From the NCBI GenBank assembly GCA_003557385.1, contig PWON01000131.1, positions 1-39,465 on the forward strand: a stretch of 39,465 nt of DNA, read 5' to 3'. Every line of letters starts with the position of its first letter. Position 1 is the stretch's first letter. The notes beneath the pieces were generated by a model, which did no database searches, had not been told where the DNA came from, and was given only the letters and a program-made list of their open reading frames with translations. Both the position numbers and the translations under genes were made by a program. Positions 27,462-34,975 of the stretch are shown here, piece after piece. The stretch comes from Bacteroidales bacterium (GTDB lineage Bacteria; Bacteroidota; Bacteroidia; Bacteroidales; UBA7960).

Positions 27462-27482
27462 AACAACCGGATTACAAAAGAC

Positions 27483-27496
27483 GGTGGATATCCACC
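27483..27496. repeat. 14-bp perfect palindrome upstream of the dipeptidase operon
   Basis: GGTGGATATCCACC is perfectly self-complementary and is flanked by ACAA on one side and TTGT on the other. It lies 22 bp upstream of the dipeptidase ATG, in the 140-bp region between the divergent dipeptidase and STAS-kinase genes. It could be an operator or a leader hairpin. No terminator-like T-run follows it. Confidence 0.45.
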
Positions 27497-27568
27497 TTGT
27501 AAAAATACAATTTAAGCCCATACGATAAAGTAAATTTTTCAATACCTTTCCCTGCCTCTGAAAAATCG

Positions 27569-27576
27569 TATCTTTA
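27569..27576 (+). promoter_or_regulatory. -7-like promoter element for the STAS-kinase gene
   Basis: TATCTTTA differs from TAnnTTTG only in the last base and lies 25 bp before the ATG at 27602. A second variant, TACCTTTC, lies at 27543-27550. Confidence 0.4.
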
Positions 27577-27601
27577 TCATGCATCCGTCATATTTAATGT
27601 C

Positions 27602-29836
27602 ATGGTAAACATACACGCAGATACCGTAAACAATGTTCCCATTCTGACCATTGAGGGCCGGCTTGACACCCTGAACAGTGAAGAGTTTGAGAAAGCCACG
27701 GCAGGCTTGCTGAAACAGGGCAACCACCTGGTAATACACTTTGGCAAATGCTCGTACCTTTCCAGCAGTGGCATTCGCGTACTGATCTCCGTAACAAAAC
27801 AGATCAGTTCCCGTGAACATGGACAACTGGTGCTGGCAGAAGTACCCGAAGAAGTATCCTATGTGCTCGAGATGGCCGGAATTAAAAACCTTTTCACACT
27901 GGTCCGGGACCAGGAAGAAGCCATTGAACTGGTATTGAAAAACATGAACAAAAACTTGCAAACCAAGGAAGTGGAAGCCGGTCAATGGCTTTTTGATCAT
28001 CATATCGCAGCAGAAAAGGAGCAGCCGGCATATTATTGGCAAGACCAGGGCATAGCAGGCTATGATGAACTGGGTTTTTCCGCAGGTATTGGGATGGCGG
28101 CCGAAATAATGGCAGAAGCCCCTCCCGCTTCGGGACTGTTTTTTACGACTGGGACATGTGCAGGATTTGTTCCGCATCATCGGGCCTCGGCACCCGATTT
28201 CCGGATCAGCATGGAGCCCCTCAGGGCAGGTATTTGGGTAAAGGAAGCGATCTCTTTTAACAAAGAGCCCAATGCGGTGTTGCAACTAAAGAATTTTGAA
28301 CAAATTGATTTTAATGAAATGATCTCTGCCATCCGGGTGGCATCCGGAAAAATCCTGCCCGGCGTTGCCTTGATCGGCTACGTGCTTGTTGACCGGCATC
28401 CGGAAAACCCTTCATTATATACAGGCCTGATCTCTGAAGCCAACTCCGCACCATGCCCGGGGTCAGGCTTTTTTTCATGTATGGATGAGGCTGCACATAA
28501 AGATCAGCCTGTTTTTACGGGAGGCTTGTTTAAGCTGGACAAGTTGAATAAACAACCGGCCTTTCCTTCACTTGAAAAATTTCTGCAAGAAAACATTCGA
28601 TTGGACAACATAAGGGACTTTTCCACTCCGGACAAACATGCCAATCTAACCCGGCCCATTGTGTGGTTATTCTTTGCAAAGAAAACCGAAAACGCCGCCA
28701 CAAAGCGCATTCAGATCGAAGCACACGAGGATTTTTTCTCCACACCCCACAACGCTTTTCTTACACGAAGGCTTTACCAGGATTCATCAAAGCTTGTGTT
28801 GAAACAATTGCAAGGAGGGTTTTCTGCAAAAACATACCAGGTCACCTCATACGATCACAATGGCAGAAAGCTCAGGCCAACCGTGCTTAAACTTGCAGAC
28901 CGCCAGATAATCCAACGAGAAGCAGATCGCTGCCGGGAGTATGCCATGCCTTATATTCTCAACAACAGCGCCATGATTCTGGGGACGGAGTTCTTTGGCA
29001 ATGCCGGGGCCCTTCGCTATAATTTTGTCGGCATTGGCGGAGAGCAAAGCAAACTGAAATGGCTAACGCATTATTTCCTGGAATGGCCTGCAGAAAAACT
29101 GGAACCATTGTTCAATAAGATATTTTTGAAGATTTTGAATCCATGGTATGGGCAAACCGTCATACAGAACATATTTCCCTTCCGGGATCATGATCCGTCA
29201 AAAACTTTTTTCCCGGATATATTTGATAAAGCATTCAACCTGCTTGGGATATCATCCGATGACCAGACGATCATTCCGGAAGAAACAAAAGAAGAAATGA
29301 TCAATCCATACTGGTATTTAAAGCACAAATTCCCTTCCCATTACGGATTTTCCATGGAATATCCTGAATCGATTTGTCACGGCGATTTAAATATGCAGAA
29401 TATCCTGCTCGACGAACAAATGAATGTGTACCTGATTGACTTTTCTGAAACCCGTCCCCGTGCTGTGGTTTCTGACTTTGCCCGGCTGGAGGCGGTTTTC
29501 ATGCTGGAATTCTCACCCCTGGAGACAACAGATGACTTTTTAAACATGGTTGAACTGATGAGGGAGATATACAATACTGACCGGCTCGATCAATGCCCTG
29601 AAGGACATGGTATCCGCAATGAAGCATTCAAACGGAATGTGCGGCTTACAAGACTAATGCGCCAATATGCCTTTGCAAGTGCCGGAAACAACCCCGATCC
29701 AATTCCCTATACCATTGCCCTGCTTGAATGGGTGTTGCCGGTGGTAAACTATGTGCAGGCAAGCCTGCCGCAAAAAAAACTGTCGATGATTGCAGCCAGT
29801 TTTCTTTGTAAAAAACTCATGGAATGGATTGACTGA
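27602..29836 (+). CDS. STAS domain fused to an aminoglycoside-phosphotransferase-like kinase
   Basis: A 744-residue cytoplasmic protein with three parts. Residues 1-112 are a STAS domain of the anti-anti-sigma (SpoIIAA/RsbV) type: PILTIEGRLDTLNSEEFEK followed by LSSSGIRVLIS, the site where such proteins are phosphorylated on Ser by a switch kinase. Residues about 120-330 form a domain I do not recognise. Residues about 395-744 are a kinase fold of the APH/choline-kinase class: glycine loop GGFSAKT (405-411), lysine K430 in VLKLA, E440 as probable helix-C glutamate, catalytic loop H593-GDLNMQN600 and metal ligand D613 in LIDFSETR. All catalytic residues are intact, so it should be active. No SpoIIE-type phosphatase, anti-sigma kinase or sigma factor gene is adjacent. 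The C-terminal part may match the 'ternary complex associated' kinase families; I cannot check this here. Confidence 0.85.
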   Translation: MVNIHADTVNNVPILTIEGRLDTLNSEEFEKATAGLLKQGNHLVIHFGKCSYLSSSGIRVLISVTKQISSREHGQLVLAEVPEEVSYVLEMAGIKNLFTLVRDQEEAIELVLKNMNKNLQTKEVEAGQWLFDHHIAAEKEQPAYYWQDQGIAGYDELGFSAGIGMAAEIMAEAPPASGLFFTTGTCAGFVPHHRASAPDFRISMEPLRAGIWVKEAISFNKEPNAVLQLKNFEQIDFNEMISAIRVASGKILPGVALIGYVLVDRHPENPSLYTGLISEANSAPCPGSGFFSCMDEAAHKDQPVFTGGLFKLDKLNKQPAFPSLEKFLQENIRLDNIRDFSTPDKHANLTRPIVWLFFAKKTENAATKRIQIEAHEDFFSTPHNAFLTRRLYQDSSKLVLKQLQGGFSAKTYQVTSYDHNGRKLRPTVLKLADRQIIQREADRCREYAMPYILNNSAMILGTEFFGNAGALRYNFVGIGGEQSKLKWLTHYFLEWPAEKLEPLFNKIFLKILNPWYGQTVIQNIFPFRDHDPSKTFFPDIFDKAFNLLGISSDDQTIIPEETKEEMINPYWYLKHKFPSHYGFSMEYPESICHGDLNMQNILLDEQMNVYLIDFSETRPRAVVSDFARLEAVFMLEFSPLETTDDFLNMVELMREIYNTDRLDQCPEGHGIRNEAFKRNVRLTRLMRQYAFASAGNNPDPIPYTIALLEWVLPVVNYVQASLPQKKLSMIAASFLCKKLMEWID

Positions 29837-29841
29837 CTTTC

Positions 29842-29858
29842 CCGGAAGAAGGTTCCGG
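29842..29858. terminator. Possible bidirectional hairpin between convergent genes
   Basis: CCGGAA and TTCCGG arms separated by five bases sit in the 50-bp gap between the STAS-kinase stop and the convergent GNAT-like gene. There is only a short T-stretch after it, so termination is uncertain. Confidence 0.3.
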
Positions 29859-29886
29859 TTTGGAATGCGAACCATAGAACAGCAGC

Positions 29887-31008
29887 CTATAGGGACTTGA
29901 TATAAGCCCGGGCACGCTTATGTTGCCGCAGATCGTAACCTTCCCATAGTTGCTTTATCTTTTGGTTGTCTTCCAGTTCCCGGGTGGTTTCCACTTCCTT
30001 AATGCCCCTTTTATACAAAGTGCCGATAATCTTTTCAAAAACCAGTGCAAACGCCCCCTTATTCTGGTACTCCGGAAGCACGCCAATCAAAAGCATATCA
30101 ACAGTATCGTTGTATCGAAGCGCCCGGTATATATGCAGCAATCCAAAGGGAAACAACCTCCCCTTTGCTTTTTGCAGTGCCTTTGACAACGAAGGAAGCA
30201 CCAGCCCGAAGGCCACAACTTCATCCTCGTTGTTTAGCACAATAGACACACAGTCTGTTTGAAGCAGAGGTACAAAATCTTTAACCAGGTAATCAACCTG
30301 CTCCCTGCTCAGGGTTGAAAAACCGTAAATTCCCCGGTAAGCAATGTTGATCAATTCAAATGCCCGCTGACTCAGTCCTATGACATCCTGTTTATTCTTA
30401 AACTCGGCATTGCGCAGTGAATAGCGCTTCTGGACCATTTGGGCTATTTTGAACTCACGCAGGGGTTTTTCACCGGGCACTTTTATATTTTGCTCCACCC
30501 AGTCCACATCCTTTGCATACCCGGCTTTCTTAAGCATCGGGTCATAATAAGGGTAATTGTACCGCCCCCATGTAGTGGGCAACTCATCAAAACCCTCCAC
30601 CAGTACCCCGGAAGGATCAAAGGAAGTAAAACCCAATGGCCCGTGTATATATTCCATCCCCTCTTCCCTGGCCCATGATTCTACGGCATCAAGCAAAAGA
30701 TGGAGCACCCCCTCATTTTCTGTAAAGTCAAGCCAGCCAAAACGCATGTATTTTGTGCCACGTTCCTCGTTATACCGGTGGTTGATTATTCCGGCAATGC
30801 GTCCAACAGCCCTGCTACCGGAATAAACCATCCAATAGCGTGCCCTGGAATGCGAGAAAGCAGGATTGCGGTCTTTTGAAAGCGCAGCAAAATGGTTTTT
30901 GTGGATTGCCGGAACATAGTAGCTGCAACCTTTATAGAGCTTATCCGGGAACCGGATAAAGTTCATCAGATCCTTACGCGAAAACACCTCTCTCAGATGC
31001 AGATCCAT
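29887..31008 (-). CDS. GNAT-fold acetyltransferase-like protein of unknown substrate
   Basis: A 373-residue protein from ATG 31008 (a TTG at 31026 is also in frame). The last 100 residues contain the GNAT acetyl-CoA site pattern LLIGVLPEYQNKGAFALVFEKI, with a strand, then a P-x4-G loop and helix, although the canonical Q/R-x-x-G-x-G/A is relaxed to QNKGAFA. The N-terminal half, with FIRFPDKLYKGCSYYVP and GPLGFTSFDPSGVLVEGFDELPT broken by loops, looks like a second, diverged GNAT-like fold; such double-domain proteins are common as 'hypothetical' or 'GNAT family' entries in Bacteroidota. Substrate unknown. It faces the STAS-kinase gene and is divergent from the DUF134 operon. Confidence 0.75.
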   Translation of the reverse strand: MDLHLREVFSRKDLMNFIRFPDKLYKGCSYYVPAIHKNHFAALSKDRNPAFSHSRARYWMVYSGSRAVGRIAGIINHRYNEERGTKYMRFGWLDFTENEGVLHLLLDAVESWAREEGMEYIHGPLGFTSFDPSGVLVEGFDELPTTWGRYNYPYYDPMLKKAGYAKDVDWVEQNIKVPGEKPLREFKIAQMVQKRYSLRNAEFKNKQDVIGLSQRAFELINIAYRGIYGFSTLSREQVDYLVKDFVPLLQTDCVSIVLNNEDEVVAFGLVLPSLSKALQKAKGRLFPFGLLHIYRALRYNDTVDMLLIGVLPEYQNKGAFALVFEKIIGTLYKRGIKEVETTRELEDNQKIKQLWEGYDLRQHKRARAYIKSL

Positions 31009-31089
31009 CAAAATAAGTTCATTCAATTGTTCGCAATTCGTTTCACGGGCTTGAAAGCCGCAATTTATAACAAAAATCTACCTGGAACA

Positions 31090-31105
31090 AATTTTCCTGA
31101 AAATT
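31090..31105. repeat. Inverted repeat AATTTTC-CT-GAAAATT upstream of the DUF134 operon
   Basis: Seven-base perfect arms with a two-base centre, 45 bp upstream of the -7 box of the DUF134 operon and between it and the divergent GNAT-like gene. It is A+T-rich, so chance is not excluded. It could be a second regulator site. Confidence 0.35.
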
Positions 31106-31134
31106 AGCAAAAATAACTGTTTTGATTTTTATTT

Positions 31135-31148
31135 TGAACTATTGTTCA
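31135..31148. promoter_or_regulatory. Palindromic operator TGAAC-TATT-GTTCA upstream of the DUF134 operon
   Basis: A perfect five-base dyad with a four-base centre ends one base before the -7 box at 31150. It therefore covers about -15 to -29 of the promoter, where a bound protein would interfere with or assist sigma contact. The same dyad with eight-base arms occurs before the cobO operon at 37034-37053, at nearly the same distance from the -7 box. Confidence 0.6.
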
Positions 31149-31149
31149 C

Positions 31150-31157
31150 TATATTTG
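31150..31157 (+). promoter_or_regulatory. -7 promoter element for the DUF134-NifX-Mrp operon
   Basis: TATATTTG, an exact consensus match 21 bp before the DUF134 ATG, implying a transcription start near 31163. Confidence 0.6.
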
Positions 31158-31178
31158 CAGTGAATTAAATTAAACTCT

Positions 31179-31673
31179 ATGTCTCCAAGACATTTACGCC
31201 CTCGAAAAGTAAGCAATCCACCGCTGGTGTCCGGCATGAAGCCTTATGGCAACAAATTGCCTTCCGGGAAACCAAAGACTATTTTTCTTCAATTTGAAGA
31301 ATATGAAGCCCTCCGTTTGTGCGACTATGAGGGAATGAACCATCATCAGGCTTCTATTCAAATGGATGTATCCCGGCCAACACTGACACGTATTTATGCC
31401 CGCGCCAGACAAAAAATAGCCGAAGGCCTGGTTGAAGGAAAACAGATCATTATCGAAGGAGGCAAAGTCTATTTTGACAGCGACTGGTATGTCTGTACAT
31501 ACTGTGGTTGTTTTTTTAACCACCCTGACAAACAGTCTGATTTGAAACACTGTGCACTTTGCGGAAAAGATACAATTGCCCCATGCGAAACTGATCCGGA
31601 GGGATTTGACGAATTTCGCGGTTGCGGCAGGGCACATCGCAAAAGAAAACATCATAAAAACATTGATATATGA
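31179..31673 (+). CDS. DUF134-family DNA-binding protein with zinc-ribbon-like tail
   Basis: A 164-residue predicted transcription regulator. The N-terminal half is the DUF134 domain (MSPRHLRPRKV, then LQFEEYEALRLCDYEGM) with a sigma-70 region 4-like helix-turn-helix around HHQASIQMDVSRPTLTRIY (residues about 53-71). The C-terminal part has paired cysteines, CTYCGC and CALCGK, consistent with a small zinc ribbon, then a basic RKRKHHK tail. DUF134 proteins are regularly found beside NifX/ORP-like and Mrp genes in anaerobes, so a role as the local regulator is a reasonable inference. Its stop overlaps the next ATG (ATGA). The promoter carries the TGAAC-N4-GTTCA palindrome, so it may be autoregulated. 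Confidence 0.9.
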   Translation: MSPRHLRPRKVSNPPLVSGMKPYGNKLPSGKPKTIFLQFEEYEALRLCDYEGMNHHQASIQMDVSRPTLTRIYARARQKIAEGLVEGKQIIIEGGKVYFDSDWYVCTYCGCFFNHPDKQSDLKHCALCGKDTIAPCETDPEGFDEFRGCGRAHRKRKHHKNIDI

Positions 31674-31990
31674 AGGTTGCAATAACAAGCTCGGGCTATG
31701 GTTCCGACAGTAAATTAGACCAGCGTTTTGGACGTTGTACCGCCTTTGCCATTTACAACACTGAAGACGGTCACATTGAAATGATCTCCAACCCACACAA
31801 AGATGGCAGAGAAGGCGTTGGCCCTGCCGCCGTAAAATTGGTGGCTGAACATGGGGTTAAAAAAATCGTATCCGGAGAGTTCGGTATAAAAATAAAATCA
31901 TTGCTCGACAGCCTTGGAATCCAGATGATCATCCTGAAGGAACCAGACATGAGTATTGAGGAGGTCGTTGACATGTTAAAAAACAAATAA
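31670..31990 (+). CDS. NifX/NifB-type (dinitrogenase Fe-Mo cofactor/ORP-like) small protein
   Basis: A 106-residue single-domain protein of the NifX/NifY/NafY and MTH1175 family, RNase H-like fold. Conserved elements are MKVAITSSG at the start, LDQRFGRCTAFAIYN, and VSGEFGIKIKSLLDSLGI. Known members bind metal clusters: NafY and NifX carry FeMo-co or its precursor, and Desulfovibrio ORP carries a Mo-Cu sulfide cluster. No nif genes are here, so a nitrogenase role is unlikely; the context with Mrp and MinD/ferredoxin ATPases favours an ORP-like role. The ATG overlaps the DUF134 stop, and Mrp follows by 9 bp. Confidence 0.9.
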   Translation: MKVAITSSGYGSDSKLDQRFGRCTAFAIYNTEDGHIEMISNPHKDGREGVGPAAVKLVAEHGVKKIVSGEFGIKIKSLLDSLGIQMIILKEPDMSIEEVVDMLKNK

Positions 31991-31999
31991 CGTATTGCA

Positions 32000-32803
32000 A
32001 TGAGTGGCTTGTTTGAAAAAATACCCATGAAGGGGGTAAAACATGTTGTGGTTATCGCATCCGGGAAAGGGGGCGTGGGGAAATCAACAATATCTGCTAA
32101 CCTGGCAGTTTCCCTGGCTCGCGATGGTTACCGGACTGCCCTTGTGGATGCAGACATCTTTGGCCCATCCATTCCAAGAATGTTTGGACTGGAGCAAGCC
32201 AAACCGGAAGTGGAGCTTGTCAAAGGAGAGAAAATGATCATTCCGGTCGAAAAGTATGGGGTAAAACTGCTTTCTGTGGGTTTTTTTGCCGGGGCAAACC
32301 AGGGATTGATTTGGCGCGGTCCCATGGCCGCCAAAACCCTGACCCAACTTTTTGAAGAAACCTTATGGGGCAAAATTGATTATATGATCGTTGACTTTCC
32401 ACCGGGTACCAGCGACATACAACTTACCACCGCACAAAAGCTAGATATTTCAGGAGCACTAATCGTGACAACCCCGCAGGATATTTCGCTGAACGATGCC
32501 CGCAAAGCAGCCAGCATGTTCAATAACAAAGGCATTATGGTGCCCATTACCGGAGTGATTGAAAATATGTCGTGGTTTATCCCGGAACAGCACCCGGACG
32601 AGCGATACTATGTATTTGGCAAAGATGGAGGCCGGAAGCTTGCCCGGGAATTGCACGTACCATTACTGGCACAGATCCCCCTGGTTATTGACATAGGACA
32701 ATCTGCCGAACAAGGCCTGAGCGTATTCAACCTGAAACACAATGGAATTATCAAGGCCTTTGAAGAACTGGCCCGCCAGGTAGCAAATATATTGCCGGCA
32801 TAA
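32000..32803 (+). CDS. Mrp/NBP35-family Fe-S-carrier ATPase
   Basis: P-loop NTPase of the Mrp/ApbC/NBP35 family, 267 residues, likely a dimeric carrier or assembler of Fe-S (or other metal-sulfur) clusters. Deviant Walker A SGKGGVGKST (Lys at both ends), DADIFGPSIPRMFG as switch I region, and DFPPGTSDIQLT as Walker B/switch II. It lacks the N-terminal DUF59/MIP18-like domain of housekeeping Mrp, and the family's CPxC cluster pair is absent: after VIENMSWFIP comes a charged HPDERYYVFGKDGG. This loss is also seen in housekeeping Mrp of Bacteroidota. Its end lies 5 bp from the convergent MinD gene. Confidence 0.92.
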   Translation: MSGLFEKIPMKGVKHVVVIASGKGGVGKSTISANLAVSLARDGYRTALVDADIFGPSIPRMFGLEQAKPEVELVKGEKMIIPVEKYGVKLLSVGFFAGANQGLIWRGPMAAKTLTQLFEETLWGKIDYMIVDFPPGTSDIQLTTAQKLDISGALIVTTPQDISLNDARKAASMFNNKGIMVPITGVIENMSWFIPEQHPDERYYVFGKDGGRKLARELHVPLLAQIPLVIDIGQSAEQGLSVFNLKHNGIIKAFEELARQVANILPA

Positions 32804-32808
32804 TCTCT

Positions 32809-33678
32809 TTACAGGGTCTCCTGGAAAATTTTACGGTAGGCTGTTTTTATTTCAGAAACAATGCCGGAACCAGGGACCCATTCAGTTACTGTTTTGCAAT
32901 GCACCATAGCATCAACAATTATGGGATCAAAAGATATCCTGCCTGCAAGACGAATGCCATTGGCCTTACAAAAAGCTTCAATTTCTTTGCTTTGCGCAAT
33001 ATGCAAATCGTATTTATTGATGAGCACATAAGCAGGCAGTCTTAAAGATTTACACAAAGACCATATCCTTTTCAGGTCCAACATACCGGATTTAGAAGGT
33101 TCGGTAACGATAACCACCTGATCTACCCCGGTAATGGAAGCAATGACAGGACAACCTATGCCAGGTGGCCCATCAATAATGATATTGTTCATTCTCCGGT
33201 CCCTGGCATGTTGCCTGGCTTTTTCCCTGACCATGCTAACCAGTTTGCCTGAATTTTCTTCGCCCGGGGCCAGGCGTCCATAAACCAATTGACCATACCG
33301 GAAATTCCCCGAACACAATGTGCTTTCGCAGTTCTCCTCCATTTCAATGGCATGTTGAGGACAAACCCTGGCACATAAACCACACCCGTCACAGAAAACA
33401 CCTAAAACAATTGCATGCCCGGCAGCCATTGACAGGGCATCAAAACGGCAATAATCCACACATAACCCACAACCATCGCAAATCGTATCATCAATTACCG
33501 CTTCACGGCTACCTGTAAATGACCGGTGTTCTATATTCTCAGGATGAAAAAGTATATACAAGTTTGCAGCATCCACATCACAATCTGCCACCACCACTTC
33601 TTCGGCCAACGCGGCAAAAGCAGCAGCAACGGAGGATTTACCGGTTCCTCCCTTACCACTAATGATGGCTGTTTCCAT
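32809..33678 (-). CDS. MinD-superfamily ATPase with inserted two-[4Fe-4S] ferredoxin domain (second copy)
   Basis: A 289-residue P-loop ATPase of the COG1149 type: a MinD/ParA-like domain interrupted by a ferredoxin. The deviant Walker A is ISGKGGTGKSS at residues 5-15. The insert (about 55-110) has two CX2CX2CX3C motifs, CDGCGLCVDYC and CDGCGLCARVC, for two [4Fe-4S] clusters. Walker B is IIDGPPGIGCP. I chose ATG 33678, which overlaps the end of the upstream copy by 20 bp and starts directly at the first strand. Such pairs (Orp3/Orp4-like) accompany ORP in Desulfovibrio. They probably couple ATP hydrolysis to electron or cluster transfer; this is not proven. Confidence 0.93.
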   Translation of the reverse strand: METAIISGKGGTGKSSVAAAFAALAEEVVVADCDVDAANLYILFHPENIEHRSFTGSREAVIDDTICDGCGLCVDYCRFDALSMAAGHAIVLGVFCDGCGLCARVCPQHAIEMEENCESTLCSGNFRYGQLVYGRLAPGEENSGKLVSMVREKARQHARDRRMNNIIIDGPPGIGCPVIASITGVDQVVIVTEPSKSGMLDLKRIWSLCKSLRLPAYVLINKYDLHIAQSKEIEAFCKANGIRLAGRISFDPIIVDAMVHCKTVTEWVPGSGIVSEIKTAYRKIFQETL

Positions 33679-34522
33679 TCGCAACAATCAGATTGAACAT
33701 TGAAAATAGTTTTTCGCACCATGCTTTGTTTTGCATGGCTACCAAATCGCCTTTTGCATAAGCGGCTGCTATTGATTTATCAAAGGGGATCTCCATCAAT
33801 AAGGGAATCTTTTGTTGTTGCAAGAAGTCATATATGGCACGGTCTCCCATTCCACTGCGATTAATGATCACCCCACAGGATTTATCCAGGCCTTTTAGTA
33901 TGGTAATTGAATGCTTCAGGTCACTCAACCCAAAAGGAGTCGGTTCTGTAACCAGCAACACATAATCGGCTCGTACCACCGTTTGGATAAATGGACAGGA
34001 AGTGCCCGGTGGTGAATCCATAATTACCAGCGGGTCATCATTTGTTTCTCTGACCCCCGCCTGAATCACTTTCACCGGCGAATACACCCCCACACAAATT
34101 TGGGTTACAATCATAGAAGCACCCAATGACAAGTCAAAACGGCTCACCTTTCCCAAACATATTTCTTTTTCATTGATTGCTTTTTCATTGCAAGCGTAAA
34201 GGCATGCCCCACATCCATGACACAATTCTTCCAGAATACGGATGACCTTCACTGGAGGAATAATAAACACCGCATTGTAATTACAATATTCATGGCATTT
34301 GCCACAATAAGTACAACGTTTTGTATCAATTTCCGGAACCTTTAACACAACTTCCAAAGTGTGTTTTTTCTTGCCATTAAAGAAAATACCTGCATTGGGC
34401 GCCTCAGCATCACAATCCAGTAATGTGGGCACAAGACCTTCGTTTTGCAGTGCATAAAAAAGATTTGTAGCCACAAAGGTTTTTCCGGTTCCACCCTTGC
34501 CGCTGGCAACAGCTATTTTCAT
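33659..34522 (-). CDS. MinD-superfamily ATPase with inserted two-[4Fe-4S] ferredoxin domain (first copy)
   Basis: Paralogue of the next gene, 287 residues from ATG 34522. Deviant Walker A ASGKGGTGKT at residues 5-14. The ferredoxin insert (about 60-115) has CTYCGKCHEYC and CHGCGACLYAC, again two complete CX2CX2CX3C sets. Walker B/switch II is IMDSPPGTSCP. The ATG lies 4 bp after the stop of the NifX-like gene, and the 3' end overlaps the second MinD gene by 20 bp, so the two ATPases should be made together and may form a heterodimer. Longer in-frame starts (to 34564) would run into the NifX-like gene and are not favoured. Confidence 0.93.
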   Translation of the reverse strand: MKIAVASGKGGTGKTFVATNLFYALQNEGLVPTLLDCDAEAPNAGIFFNGKKKHTLEVVLKVPEIDTKRCTYCGKCHEYCNYNAVFIIPPVKVIRILEELCHGCGACLYACNEKAINEKEICLGKVSRFDLSLGASMIVTQICVGVYSPVKVIQAGVRETNDDPLVIMDSPPGTSCPFIQTVVRADYVLLVTEPTPFGLSDLKHSITILKGLDKSCGVIINRSGMGDRAIYDFLQQQKIPLLMEIPFDKSIAAAYAKGDLVAMQNKAWCEKLFSMFNLIVANGNSHH

Positions 34523-34526
34523 AGAC

Positions 34527-34946
34527 CTACCGTTTACACCTGCCGTGACCATGAAATGAATCATGGTTACAATAGTTGGCTTTTAATGTCAGGCGGTTTT
34601 CCAGGAAATCATCTACCAGTTCATCTGCAGACTTAACAGGTGCACCTGCAAATACATTAATCCGGTTCTTGTTAAACAACTCAATAGCCCGCTCACCAAT
34701 GCCGCCGGCAATTACATCTGTTACCTTAAACCCGGCCAACCATTTCGGATACAAACCAGGTACATGTTCCGGAGGCGTATAAGCCTCCCGGTCAACTACC
34801 CTGCCATGATCAACGTGAACAATGACAAATTTTTCACAATGGCCAAAATGTGATGACAACATGTCATTCTCAACAGGAATGGCAATGCAACAATGCATTT
34901 TCTGTTTTTCCAAAGGTTTATTTTCCTTTGGTTCATTTTTTTCCAT
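34527..34946 (-). CDS. NifX/ORP-like protein with His/Cys-rich tail
   Basis: A 139-residue protein from ATG 34946. After a charged linker (MEKNEPKENKPLEKQK) comes the NifX/MTH1175 domain: MHCCIAIPVENDMLSSHFGHCEKFV, which contains the family's SxHFGxC start, and VIAGGIGERAIELFNKNRINVF, the conserved GG-x-G helix. Both patterns are typical of this metal-cluster-binding fold. The last residues NHDSFHGHGRCKR form a His/Cys-rich tail often seen in this group and suited to metal binding. It is distinct from the shorter NifX-like protein of the opposing operon (31670). Between DUF5320 and the MinD pair, it is the best candidate for the cluster-carrying ORP-like subunit. Confidence 0.9.
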   Translation of the reverse strand: MEKNEPKENKPLEKQKMHCCIAIPVENDMLSSHFGHCEKFVIVHVDHGRVVDREAYTPPEHVPGLYPKWLAGFKVTDVIAGGIGERAIELFNKNRINVFAGAPVKSADELVDDFLENRLTLKANYCNHDSFHGHGRCKR

Positions 34947-34975
34947 ACTGTTCTGTTTGCTTACGATTAGATAAT

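Noticed and set aside
26766-27584. Long version of the dipeptidase beginning at 27584
   Set aside because: It would place 41 non-conserved residues before an obvious lipoprotein signal peptide; ATG 27461 is preferred.
27539-28285. 248-codon minus-strand open frame over the start of the STAS-kinase gene
   Set aside because: It is antisense to the clear STAS domain and would overlap the dipeptidase promoter region; translation shows no family.
31079-31178. Sigma-54 promoter for the ORP-like operon, as in Desulfovibrio
   Set aside because: No GG-N10-GC element with the -24/-12 context was seen; an exact TAnnTTTG box is present instead, and there is no sigma-54 activator gene.
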